From assembly GCA_006937955.1 (NCBI GenBank), contig SSNP01000120.1, positions 1,538,855 to 1,602,854 on the forward strand: 64,000 nt of DNA, written 5' to 3'. The DNA is from Pachypanchax playfairii. Lineage: Eukaryota; Chordata; Actinopteri; Cyprinodontiformes; Aplocheilidae. How positions within the stretch are numbered: the stretch's first letter is position 1; every line of letters begins with the position of its first letter. Below are positions 52,117 to 62,916 of this stretch, in pieces. The translations under genes were made by a program, and so were the position numbers. Under the pieces are notes generated by a model, which had not been told where the DNA came from, did no database searches, and saw only the letters and a program-made list of their open reading frames with translations.

Positions 52117-53721
52117 CAGTGGGGCAAGAAAGTATTTAGTCAGCCACCAATTGTGTAAGTTCTCCCACTTAAAAAGATCAGAGAGGCCTGTAATTTTCAT
52201 CATAGGTATACCTCAACTATGAGAGACAAAATGAGGAAAAAAATCCAGAAAATCACATTGTCTGATTTTTAAAGAATTTATTTGCAAATTATGGTGGAAA
52301 ATAAGTATTTGGTCACCTACAAACAAGTAAGATTTCTGGCTTTCACAGACCTGTAACTTCTTTAAGAGGCTCCTCGGTCTTCCACTCGTTACCTGTATTA
52401 ATGGCACCTGGGTGAACTCGTTATCAGTATAAAAGACACCTGTCCACAACCTCAAACAGTCACGCTCCAAACTCCACTATGGCCAAGACCAAAGAGCTGT
52501 CAAAGGACACCAGAAACAAAATTGTAGACCTTCACCAGGCTGGGAAGACTGAATCTGCAATAGGTAAGCAGCTTGGTGTTAAGAAATCAACTGTGGGAGC
52601 AATTATTAGAAAATGGAAGACATATAAGACCACTGATAATCTCCCTCGATCTGGGGCTCCACGCAAGATCTCACCCCGTGGGGTCAAAATGATCACAAGA
52701 ACGGTGAGCAAAAATCCCAGAACCACATGGAGGGACCTAGTGAATGACCTGCAGAGAGCTGGGACCAAAGTAACAAAGGCTACCATCATCAGTAACACAC
52801 TACGCCGCCAGGGACTCAAATCCTGCAGTGCCAGACGTGTCCCCCTACTGAAGCCAGGACACGTCCAGGCCCGTCTGCGGTTTGCTAGAGAGCATTTGGA
52901 TGATCCAGAAGAGGATTGGGAGAACATCATATGGTCAGATGAAACCAAAATAGAACTTTTTGGTAGAAACTCAACTTGTCGTGTTTGGAGGGGAAAGAAT
53001 GCTGAGTTGGATCCAAAGAACACCATACCTACTGTAAAGCATGGGGGTGGAAACATCATGCTTTGGGGCTGTTTTTCTGCAAGGGGACCAGGACGACTGA
53101 TCCGTGTAAAGGAAAGAATGAATGGGGCCATGTATCGTAAGATTTTGAGTGAAAACCTCCTTCCATCAGCAAGGGCATTGAAAATGAGACGTGGCTGGGT
53201 CTTTCAGCATGACAATGATCCCAAACACACCGCCCGGGCAACGAAGGAGTGGCTTCGTAAGAAGCATTTCAAGGTCCTGGAGTGGCCTAGCCAGTCTCCA
53301 GATCTCAACCCCATAGAAAATCTCTGGAGGGAGTTGAAAGTCCGTGTTGCCCAGCGTCAGCCCCAAAACATCACTGCTCTAGAGGAGATCTGCATGGAGG
53401 AATGGGCCAAAATACCAGCAACAGTGTGTGAAAACCTTGTGAAGACTTACAGAAAACGTTTGACCTCTGTCATTGCCAACAAAGGCTATATAACAAAGTA
53501 TTGAGATTAACTTTTGTTATTGACCAAATACTTATTTTCCACCATAATTTGCAAATAAATTCTTTAAAAATCAGACAATATGATTTTCTGGATTTTTCTT
53601 TCCTTTTTTTGTCTCTCAAAGTTGAGGTATACCTATGATGAAAATTACAGGCCTCTCTGATCTTTTTAAGTGGGAGAACTTACACAATTGGTGGCTGACT
53701 AAATACTTTTTTGCCCCACTG
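52117..53721 (+). mobile_element. Tc1-like transposon, near-intact copy 2
   Basis: CAGTGGGGCAAGAAAGTATT to its complement, ~200-bp inverted repeats, TA at 52,115-52,116 and 53,722-53,723, 1,605 bp. Removal leaves GACCTATGTGGATAC, the ZNF linker region, showing a clean insertion. Confidence 0.95.
52479..53504 (+). CDS. Tc1-family transposase (341 aa), open
   Basis: Same architecture as the copy at 44,772-45,794: two N-terminal HTH regions, WSDETKIELFG, FQHDNDPKHTA and SPDLNPIENLW (DD34E). It differs by an extra ATC codon (TKATIISNTLRR) in the linker between HTH and catalytic domain, and by W in IIRKWKTYK. A tryptophan is common at that place in the family, so this copy may be nearer the ancestral form there, while the extra Ile is likely private. 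The frame is complete. Confidence 0.95.
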   Translation: MAKTKELSKDTRNKIVDLHQAGKTESAIGKQLGVKKSTVGAIIRKWKTYKTTDNLPRSGAPRKISPRGVKMITRTVSKNPRTTWRDLVNDLQRAGTKVTKATIISNTLRRQGLKSCSARRVPLLKPGHVQARLRFAREHLDDPEEDWENIIWSDETKIELFGRNSTCRVWRGKNAELDPKNTIPTVKHGGGNIMLWGCFSARGPGRLIRVKERMNGAMYRKILSENLLPSARALKMRRGWVFQHDNDPKHTARATKEWLRKKHFKVLEWPSQSPDLNPIENLWRELKVRVAQRQPQNITALEEICMEEWAKIPATVCENLVKTYRKRLTSVIANKGYITKY

Positions 53722-54473
53722 TATGTGGATACTCATATGTGTGTTTAAACTCGACTTTCGACTGAAGCTTTGTCCACAAACCCCACAATAAAAGGGTTTC
53801 TGACCTGTATGGATTCTCATGTGTGTGTTATAATGTTCCTTTTGCCTAAAGCTTTGTCCACAAACCTCACAAAAAATGGTTTCTGACCTGTGTGGATTCT
53901 CATGTGGTTGTTTAGACTAGACTTTACACTAAACCGTTTTTCACAAAGCTCACAGGAAAATGGTTTCTGACCTGTGTGGATTCTCATATGTGTGTTTAAA
54001 TTACCTTTGCTGGTAGATTTTTTACCACATTCATCACAACTAAAGGTCTCTTCATCATCCTCAGTGACATCAGTTTCTGAAGAGCTAGAATCACATTTGT
54101 TAGTATTTAGATCTGGTTTCTGGGCTGTTTCAGCTCCTCCACAGTCCTTCACACCAGGTGCTGTTGTTATCTGGTTAGTTGAGCTGCTGGTTGGAAGATC
54201 TCCATGTTTACCTGATTGGTGTTGATGAAGCTGTGGAAACAAAGGATTTTCTTAATCATTCACCCTCTTCAAAGAAACTGCAGTCAGAGGAAATCTGGTA
54301 GCATCAGTCTCCTCCTTCACCTTGAGCTGCTCTTCCTCCAGAATGATACAGAGTTCCTCCTCTTCCTTCTTTATGTTGAGGGTCTCTTGTATCTTCTGAT
54401 CCACAGCAGGCCTCCATTCTTCAGGAGCTTCTTGTTTAATCAGCACGGTCTGTTGAACATCTGCAGGAATCAC

Positions 54474-54833
54474 TGAGACACATGTACATTAATGTTAACT
54501 TTATATTCACACAAACATCCTATGATTCACTGCTGATGTCACAAGTTCACTGGTTTACTGTCAGAACATCTAATGCTCCAAAGAGTCTTTGTTTAGTTTG
54601 GCTGTACTTTAAGCTTTTAGGTCTGGTTTTAACTGGTTCCATCATGTTTTCATGAGCTTAGCAATAATATAAAGAAATATGATCAATGATAGAGAGTTCT
54701 TAATGCAAGATCTCATAATGCCTTTCACAGGCATCAATAACTAAAAAGTTATGACTGAACAGAACTTTACTGTCAGACTTCTATTAAAATGTTTATTTTG
54801 TTATTATTTTGGATCAAATGTTAAAGTAACAAA
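54474..54833. other. ZNF pseudogene intron, arm 2
   Basis: Aligns with 9,740-9,872 and 11,142-11,188 of arm 1 (TACATTAATGTTAACTTTAT; TTTCATGAGCTTAGCAATAA). It lacks the TTAA, GGCCCTG and mariner insertions present in arm 1. Confidence 0.8.
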
Positions 54834-55541
54834 AGCTACGTTTACATGGGCACATTTAATCAGAATAAACGCCCAATCGGGAAAAAAATACGTCATGTAA
54901 ACATGTCAATCAGAATGTTTTGATCCGATGCGGCCTGATCAGAATGAAATTTCCTTCCGATCGAGAGGGGTGGTTTTGTCCGATCTTCATTCGGATAGAC
55001 GTGCATGTACACACCCATTCGGAATGAAGGGGTGAAAAAAGCCCACTGCGCATGTGTACAACTTCAGCGTAACGTCTTTCCGCTTTCGCAGACCCAAGTA
55101 GAAAACATAGCGGGAAGTAAACAGAAGTGGTCTGCTGGTGCAGTCATCCTGTCATCCTGCTCTCCTCTCCTGTGGCGGAGGAGAAGTAGCAATATGTATT
55201 CTGCATCTAGCTTGGTTGATGCGACCAGTAAAAACCCAAACATAAAGGTAATCACCCGCAGAAGGTCCATATTGGGGATAACGTGAGTCAGATCGAGCAC
55301 ACGATGGGGCGGGAAAGACGTGCAGAAAGGACGGAGTTTGTTTACGTTTTTTTCTTCCCCCGGAAAGACAACTTGCTGTGCGCATGCTCAACTCATTTAA
55401 TCTGATCGAGTGCTTGGTGCATGTGTACTCATGACATGATCAGATCATTTCAGTTAGTGTCCATGTAAACAGGGATTTGGGAATTCCGATCGACCAAGAT
55501 TTTAATCAGATTGGGGAAATTTGGCGCATGTAAACGTAGCT
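54834..55541 (-). mobile_element. 708-bp MITE, copy 2 (inverted)
   Basis: Same termini AGCTACGTTTACATG and same length as 2,790-3,497, opposite orientation; 3-bp flank AAA on both sides (54,831-54,833; 55,542-55,544). The internal frame (EYILLLLLRHRRGEQDD) is again open. Confidence 0.85.
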
Positions 55542-55905
55542 AAAGTCTAAATGCTAAACTAAATGACAGTAGGAGTTAATACCTAGATATGTTAACTGCT
55601 GCTTAAAAAGAATGCAAAAAGTGACAGTTTGTGTCAGTTAGTATCCTGATGCTAACATATTGATTAACTGTGAGGTAATTCAGATTTTCAGTCTTTTACT
55701 TTTAAAAAGGACAAAGCCAAAACTGTATAATTTTTACTTTTAACATAGGACAAACATCTGTTTTGTGGTTGTGTCAGTCATGAACACACTTAGCAGACAA
55801 CAGCTACAACAGTTTTAATTAAGATGTTAAATCATTTGCTACCTGAAAACTAACTAATCTTTAATTATCATCATTACACTGATAGAAAAATAAAAATATA
55901 CAAAC

Positions 55906-55980
55906 CTAATTAGTATATTTGATCATTTGGGTGGCTAACAGCATCCAGGCTTCTTTGTTGTCCCTCCGTTTTGGCTACAG
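55906..55980 (-). pseudogene. Truncated ZNF exon 1, arm 2
   Basis: Aligns with the last 75 bp of arm-1 exon 1 (LDAV(S/N)HPNDQ) and keeps the GTTTGT donor, but has TAA just before it. The start-codon half is deleted: the alignment jumps to the 5' flank GAAGAGCTCGTTTTGCGTTC. Confidence 0.7.
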
Positions 55981-56308
55981 GCGAAGAGCTCGTTTTGCGT
56001 TCCATCTGAACCACTCAGAAAAAATAGACACCGCTTGTGAAGCTGCGTGTGTTGTTGCTCTATCTCAGTACAACCAACTTATAACCAAGTATTCGTTGCA
56101 CCTACAGTAAAAACCATAAACACCAGTCAATTTTCGCAGCAACGCTCGCAAGATTTCATATGTATTTTCTAGTGATGGGTAGATGAGGCCTCATGAAGCA
56201 TTGTGGCACATTGCCCAAACTGTATTGACACTGTGTCGATACTGTGTTGCTGTGTTGGTCTAGTGACACCTGCTGGATCCTAAATATCACTGCATTATTT
56301 ATGTTATA

Positions 56309-56821
56309 CAGTGGTCCCTCACTATACCGCGGCTCACCTTTCACTGCCTTGCTGTTTAGTTGATTTTTTTATTTTAATATTGTATTTTTTTACAGCGTGT
56401 TGTGTTCTGTATCCTGATTGGTTGTATATAGTTGCAAGCTCTTCCCTGACTTGTCTCCTGTACAGTAGTACAGAATGCGTTGTGTTCAGCTTCCCAAATT
56501 TACATAAATCTTCAATCGCAAGCAGTCTAACCCCAAAAAACCCACAATATTATTCTGTACCATCAAATTCACCTGCGGTAGCACCCAAAAGGCAGAGGAA
56601 GAAAGCCATCACACAAAAAGTTGGACTTATGGTTATTTTGAGAGTGTTTAAACAAGAGAGAAAAGTGAAAATGTCAATGCCTGTCTGAAAAGATGTATAA
56701 AGTGTGTAATGATGAGTTTTACTTAAAATAACTGTAATATTGTAAAAAATACATCTATTTTGCGGATTTCCCCAATTGCAGGTTATGGAACGTAACTCCT
56801 GCGAAAAATGTGGGACTACTG
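56309..56821 (+). mobile_element. Tigger/pogo-like MITE nested in the hAT element
   Basis: CAGTGGTCCCTCACTATACC to an inverted end GGGACTACTG, flanked by TA; 513 bp. A remnant frame PAVAPKRQRKKAIT (about 56,573-56,620) resembles the basic N-terminus before the CENP-B HTH of Tigger transposases. Confidence 0.75.
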
Positions 56822-57398
56822 TATTTAAAATATATCATAAGAAATAACGTGAATTAATAATTTAATCTCTTTTAAAAAGGACCGAAATTCTGGCAGATTA
56901 ATCAGAAACCGAGAGGAACCAGATGAAACAAGGACATATTGGCAAAAAGCCTTTATTTTTTATAAGATCAAAATGATCCCACGTGGCAGACACCTTGCAT
57001 TTTCTTTCTGGCTCCATGACGTCACTTTCCAGGACTTATTTTGGTTCAAAAGATAACATTTGGGCAGAGAAGCATGCCATTGTCAGAGGGAGACGCTCCT
57101 GCTCTTAAACACAGTTTGACGAGTGACTGACAGACGAAACAGCAGCTGTATCTGTCGCGTGACTAAGCAGTCCTCCGTGAAGTGAGCTGAACATACTTTC
57201 TAATTGAGGTTATAACTGCGTGGCACTTCTCCATAAATGAACTTCAGCCACTCTTCTCTAGTTTTTTCATCCTTCGGGAGTGAGTGTAAACTTCCAGCAT
57301 GGGTTGAGCATCCTTGGACACAACAGGTCCCTGTTTGCGTAGTCATCTCTTCTCAAGAGCAGCAGCACAAGCTAGCGCAACGCAGCTAACGGTGTATG

Positions 57399-57431
57399 GG
57401 CTGGGGGTTGGGGGGTGGGGGTGGGGGGGGA
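57399..57431 (+). other. G-rich tract, possible G-quadruplex
   Basis: Runs of 3, 5, 6, 5 and 8 G separated by one to two bases. Confidence 0.7.
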
Positions 57432-57953
57432 CTGTTTACTTCACTGTGCACTTTTATTGGACGCTATGAAATACGTAGGATGAAATGCCACGTAGGAAAA
57501 AATGGTGCTTTCCGATTCAACCGTTTTCTAAATATGAAACAAAGCGGACCGCCCACAAACGGGAACTTTGATACTCGCTTTGGACGTTCACACGGCCTCA
57601 TCAGTGCACAACACATCATGATATACCCCAAAAACCTCAAAAAAGTGCATTTTGATGTCATAACCCCTTTAAAGCGATACGTGCACCGATACGGGGTTTC
57701 ACTCTATGAGCTCGATACGCGCCGACGCATCAGTGTTGCTCTACCTATCACTCGTATTTTCTCATTTGCAAAAACGTAATTATCGGTAATAACACTACAA
57801 ACTACTCGGTAATACTTTCATAGCAAACAGAATGAAAACATAACACAGAAACGAGGAAAAAACGTCTGAGTTCTTTCCGGTGAACTGCCTCTAACAGTTT
57901 GCCAACTGCCGCTGTTTCTGTTGTTTCTGCCGCCCCTGCTGGACCTGCACAAG

Positions 57954-58914
57954 TAGAAGCAGTTTTTATCATTGTGTTCTGTATGTTTCATCTGTGTTAT
58001 AGTTATTAAACTCTCGTTTTTGAACTGAATATTTTTTAACTGAATATTTTTGAACTCTCATCTCTCGTAAGCTGCAGACTCCAGACCAGGGACAAGAGGT
58101 AAGATTTCAAAAGGAGAGTTTTAACATAACTCCTGGCACACAGCTGAATAAAGTCACAGTTTGAAAAATTAAATAATTCTGCTATTGCAGGTCCAGCAGG
58201 AGCGCGTCAGCAGCTGCTGACGGGAATGGTCCAGTCTGGACAGATGGAGAAGAGGAGAGGTTAGTGACTGTACGGCAAGAAGGTGAGGAATAATGATTGG
58301 AGTAGACAGCTTACTGTTGTGAGGATTTGCAGGAGTCCAGGGGGAGCAAGCAGGTGCATGTCAGATGGCTGGCGTGTGAATGTTGGTGGAGGGCGGACAG
58401 ACAGGCTCTGAGAGAGGCAGGTGGATCCTGGGAGCCGGAGGAGCGGAGCAGAGGCAGGCCAGAGAAATCCGGGTAGAGGCAGAGAGGAAGCCGGTATGGA
58501 AACCGTCACCTGGGAGGTCCTGGACGGAGGTGGTATGGAAACCACTGAGGAGGTCTGGGATGGAGGAGACGACCGCCTGGGAGATGTCAGGAACGGAGGC
58601 TGGACCAGGGAGACCACAGTGTGGGAACTGTGGGAACCGTTTGTTCCAGTTCACTCATTCAGTGCCAGTCACTTTCAGATTTCATATCCCCCTCAGAGCC
58701 AGAGTTATTTAGCATTTATACAGATTTTTGAAGGCCCATAGAATATTTTCTCCTATAACTAACCCCCCCTTTCCTTCACACTGCGCACACGTGCAACGGC
58801 AAACTCACAACAATAAACATGGCCGCCGTGTGGAACTTTTATATGTCTGTAAAGTTTGCATCCTGCAAAACATGCAACTGAAAAACGTGGATTAAGCAGG
58901 ACAAGAGGCTTCAA
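57954..58914. other. Unassigned, partly GGA-rich
   Basis: 58,370-58,620 is GGAGG-rich with loosely repeated GGTATGGAAAC words, giving long but compositionally biased open frames on both strands. No protein family was recognised. Confidence 0.4.
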
Positions 58915-59068
58915 CACAACAAATTTGAAGAAAAGAGGAAGACGTGGATGCAGGACAGGAGCAAAGGAAAGAGAGAAAGAGGAAATTTAAACCTTCACTT
59001 CCATCAGTCATATTGACAAATGTGAGATCTCTTGCTAACAAAATGGATGAACTTAAAACATTTAAAGA
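58915..59068 (+). pseudogene. LINE endonuclease N-terminal fragment
   Basis: GRRGCRTGAKERERG-like basic sequence, then PSLPSVILTNVRSLANKMDE, the start of a LINE ORF2 endonuclease (NVRSL-x-NK). It ends after about 50 codons. Confidence 0.55.
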
Positions 59069-59469
59069 ATAAACACTTGGTGAGTTTTCGAGGTTCACGG
59101 CAGAGAATGAAATGAAGCAGCAACAGTCAGACGGCAGCTAACGCAGCCCATTAGCTTCCCTGTTCAAAGCAAACACACTTTAAGTTCACATTAGCGTTGA
59201 CAACTGTCCTGTAAAATGGAAATGTCCCGTACTTGGAGGAAATAATATGCATTCCGTACTGAGGTGTAAAGGAACTTGTTTTGTCTCGTATTTCAGCTGG
59301 AATGAAATGGGCTATTTTATTTAGCTTTTGAAACAACAGATAAATTATATTAGTTCGTTCATAAATTATAAGAAAGAGAAGCACTAAGTCATTTTTTGTA
59401 CAACAATGCACAACAGAGTTTAAGCCATTGTGTCAGGTATTTTTGGTTTAGTAAGTTAAAATGGTTTCC
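59069..59469. other. Unassigned
   Basis: No exon or repeat was recognised. Confidence 0.5.
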
Positions 59470-59760
59470 GGAATAGCGCTACACATGGTGGCAGCTTGTT
59501 GGAGTAGTTCTGTGACATTGCTAGCATTGATTTGTTCTTTTTGAGTATTTTTTGTTTTGTCTTCTGAAAATATTATTTTTAAAATACTTTTTGTTCTGAT
59601 TTGGGTGCTGTGCTGATTGAGTTTTTTTTTTTGCTTGATTTGTCACTTTTTTTTGCCACTTGTTATGATGCGTAACCATGGCAACGAGAGACTTGTTTAC
59701 AAGAAAGGGCAGTTAATAGAGAAGCTCAGCTCTTCCGGAAGTTCCTGCACCACCATCCCA
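59470..59760 (+). repeat. LINE 5' end-like fragment
   Basis: 'GGTGGCAGCTTGTTGGAGTA', 'TCTGTGACATTGCTAGCATT' and, near 59,680, 'CCATGGCAACGAGAGACTTG' (MATRDLFT) resemble the 5' end of an abundant fish LINE. The downstream LINE body is absent. Confidence 0.45.
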
Positions 59761-62030
59761 AAGCGCTCACCTTCCCGACGGGTTCCGCACCGTCATCTCC
59801 TCCGTTCCCAGGACGGTTCCCACACTGTCCCTCTGTCTCCGGCTCCACTGGCCCATCTCTGCTCCACTCCCGGCATCATCACACCTGTCAAGGAACCACA
59901 GAAAATCACTGATCTGTCCACCCTCCAACGAACCACCTCTTCCAGGAAACTCCTCTGGCTCAACCTTCACTATCCTCATTCTCACTGTGATAGCCGCACA
60001 CGTGTCAGCCACAGCCTGCTGACACCTGCAACTCTCTCCCCGGATCACCAGCCACACCTCCAACCATAGCTTAGCTCGTTCCTCTTCCTCTCACCACTTC
60101 CCCATTCGCACGTCAGAACTGTCACTAACCTGTTCTCTCCGCCTGCTCAGATCAGTGGTTCCCGATTCAGGGTGCTCTAATCTCCCGACTCATTCCAGTT
60201 CCCGGCACCGAGCCTCCCGACTTCTCCTTCTGTTCACCCTTTGAAAGAGCTGATTAAAACCCTTAAACTGTCTTTCTTGTCTTGGTCGGGTATCTGTGCC
60301 TGTGAAAGAGTTCTAGAAAAGAAAACTAAAAATCATGTCAGCTCTACTGTTCTCAATAAACTTTGAAGTGGTTGCTTTTAAAAATTCTTATCAGAGAAAT
60401 GTGATGAAGTAAAAAATAAAGTGCATGCATTACAGATGTAAACCATTTATTAGAATAAAAATAAATTACACACGTTATATTTAATGAAACTTTATAGAAC
60501 AATTTACCCACCAAAACAACAAAGTCATTTCAGAAAAAAATATACTGCAATAACAAGTTGAACAGCATTAGATGTTTGATACTGTAATAATCAGAGTTAT
60601 TGAGAATGACTTATTATTGAGCCATTACAATATACGTTGTATACAGACGTCATCAATTCGGCTCATAATTTTAACATAATGTAAACTCGCAAATATGTCC
60701 AAGCAGCAAAAACTGCTTTTGTAACGGCACAAACGGATCACTAACCGTGATCTCAGACTCAGTGCCCTTAGTTTGCACTTCAGGGCCACCGTAGCCTCTA
60801 CTTGTTATATAAAGAATAATTGAAATAGTCTTTCTCTCACGTTCTTTCTGACTGGAACGCACGTCTCCCTTTGGTCGGCTAGTCGCGTGTTGTTGGCATA
60901 TTGTGACAGCCAATCAGAATGTAGTCTGTGCCAGCGGGTGCTTCAGCCAATCAGAACACAGACACTGAGTTTCATTCATAGAAATGTAATTTTGTAGCAG
61001 ACCAGTTCTGCTATGAGAAGAAACACGTCAAAGTTACTGAATAAACATTTATACTTATGAAGATTATGACTTTTTATTTTTGTTTGCTCTTTAAAGACTT
61101 AACCTTAGATGCCTTACTGCACAAAATTGTTAGTAGTGTTGATTAGTATGTTTATATGCTTAATAAAATAAGACTGTATTAAAACAGGTAGAACACACCT
61201 GTTCATTTATATATCCAATTATTATTCCCCATACACCTGTGTGAATTATAGGAGGACCTTAACTGTGGGTAACTATTTGAAAAAGACATGTTTCTTTGAT
61301 CCACAAAGGCTTAAAAAGTGATACCAACCTGTGACCTCTGCGACCCCTCTGCCAAGAGCAGAACAAGTGGTTGTTAAAACATTTTGACAAATAGACTAAG
61401 TGTCCCAGAGGTTATAAAACTGCAGGGGGTGGGTTAAGATGAGTGTGAACTCACTCAAAAAACTTATTTAACACTACTACATAAATACACCTGTGAAGTA
61501 AAAGTCACTGATATGTGAGCAGATAAAGTAAATTTTAAAAATTGTTACATTTTCTTTATTCAATGTCTAATTTCACCACAAACATATAGTATTAATATTA
61601 AAATATCATTAATAGTGCCTTAAATAAACAAAATACAAGGTCTGTAATGTAGTCAACAGAATTTATTAACATCTGGTCATTTATGAACACACTCAATACA
61701 ATTACACTTATCAATTATCGATTTGAATATGACATTTACAATATGAATAAATATACAGTATTTACAAAGATTTTAATTCGAAAGAGGCAACAGTTAAATG
61801 TTTAAGAGGGTGTATACAAAAACTAAAGAACAAAAGAGGGAAAGAAAGGGGTCTATAACTTTCAGTATTAAATATGGTGGATATGGATGCTGACAAAAGG
61901 AAATAAATAATTAAACATAAGTAAGAAATCTTTCAGAGTGATGAAAAACTAATATTTAATGTGCTGTGCCACTGCCATCTAGTGGCTCTTTTTATGGATG
62001 TCCAAGGATGTGAAGGACACTAACAGTTGT
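59761..62030. other. Long unassigned stretch
   Basis: 59,761-60,290 is pyrimidine/CCA-rich with a biased open frame. 60,290-62,030 is AT-rich. I see no splice-consistent exons, RNA gene or transposon termini here. Confidence 0.4.
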
Positions 62031-62720
62031 TTCAAGATTCAAGATTTTTATTTTCCATTTGCACATAAAAACAGTCGTCCCATGCACATTGCAATTCTGG
62101 TGCAGAGCACCCTGAGTCAAGTTTAAAGAGAAGAGAAGTCAAGAGATGGGGACAACAAGAGAATAAGAGAGAGGATAGAACATAATAAACTAAATAAAGT
62201 ATCTATAGATAAATTAATTCTTAAAACAGAACAGAGAGTGTTTTTTCCTTAGACAGAAAGAATATCATTGCACATGGAAAGATTATTACTGCACATGGGA
62301 TATTATTGCACATCGAGAGAATATTATTGCACATTTCTTTCACTGAAAAAAAAACACCTTGTACAATGCAAGTGAGGTGAAGTAGTGTGGTGTTTTGCTT
62401 TTTTTTAGTGTTTTTGCTTAGCCATGAGTCTGACTGTGGCGGGGAAGAAACTGTAGAAGAACCTTTTTCTGTGTGTGATGATGCTATCCGCTCTGTTGTG
62501 TCTCAGGTTGTACGTACAGTTTTTGTGTCTGAACAGAGAGTGAGCTGGATGGAGTGAGTCCTTGATAATAGCCTCTGCTCTTTTCCGACAGCGCTGTGTG
62601 TACAGAGAGTCCATGGAAGGAAGTTTTGTCCCTAGAATCCTTTCTGCAGTCTTTACGACTCTTTGCAGTGCCTTTCTCTCTGCCTGTGTTGTGTTTCCAT
62701 ACCAGACAGCAATGCCTGCA
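62031..62720 (-). pseudogene. LINE 3' end (jockey/L2-group reverse transcriptase C-terminus)
   Basis: The minus strand reads GIAVWYGNTTQAERKALQRV, VKTAERILGTKLPSMDSLYT, RCRKRAEAIIKDSLHPAHSL and YSFFPATVRLMAKQKH-stop at 62,405, the conserved C-terminus of a fish LINE ORF2. The 3' UTR contains repeated ATTATTGCACAT words and ends AAGATTCAAGATTTTTATTT near 62,031. The copy is 5'-truncated at about 62,720. Confidence 0.75.
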
Positions 62721-62916
62721 GTGAGGAGTGATTGAAAACAGTTGTTTTCATTGTTATTTCAGAATTGTAAACATATTTATGGTACTCTGAGCAGAGCAAA
62801 CAGCCTCTGAAATAACACATGTTAATTAAAATTAATTCAAATGTAGGGAATTTTTAAAAATGTACACTGTGCTGATTTACATCAGGTGCAGTAACAAAGA
62901 AACATAAATAACTTAC
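62721..62916. other. Unassigned intron or flank
   Basis: Lies between the LINE and the last exon of the next gene. Confidence 0.4.

Larger units (their letters stand above)
51840..54473 (-). pseudogene. C2H2 zinc-finger pseudogene (arm 2 paralogue), split by Tc1
   Basis: The leader exon (54,473-54,252) matches arm 1 (IPADVQQ, KIQETLNIKKEEEELCI) but has a TAA at 54,250, where arm 1 has GAA (VND-stop-ENPLFPQL). The finger region (54,242-53,722) has a shortened acidic linker, a first finger with altered core (CGKKSTSKGNLNTHMRIH), and a frameshift in the third finger (PFFVRFVDKAL). Tc1 copy 2 is inserted at a TA in an interfinger linker. The remaining fingers (52,116-51,840) contain a TAG (CELCEK-stop-FNQ) before two intact ones. 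No functional protein is expected. Confidence 0.85.
56170..57753. mobile_element. hAT non-autonomous element, 1.58 kb
   Basis: TAGTGATGGGTAGATGAGGC and inverted CTACCTATCACTC, flanked by the exact 8-bp duplication GTATTTTC (56,162-56,169; 57,754-57,761). The arm-1 locus near 27,140 (TTATTTTCTTATTTGC) is unoccupied. It contains a Tigger-like MITE and a G-rich tract (57,399-57,431). Confidence 0.9.

Noticed and set aside
51851..54473. A second functional zinc-finger gene
   Set aside because: Stops at 54,250 and in the fingers, a frameshift, a Tc1 insertion and loss of the start-codon half of exon 1 make it a pseudogene.
58261..58741. Several overlapping open frames on both strands
   Set aside because: GGA-rich composition leaves stops rare in many frames at once. 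There is no codon-level or motif support.
59617..60069. 150-codon Pro/Ser/His-rich frame after MMRNHGNER
   Set aside because: The start matches a LINE 5' end in another frame (MATRDLFT). The rest looks like pyrimidine-rich low-complexity sequence.
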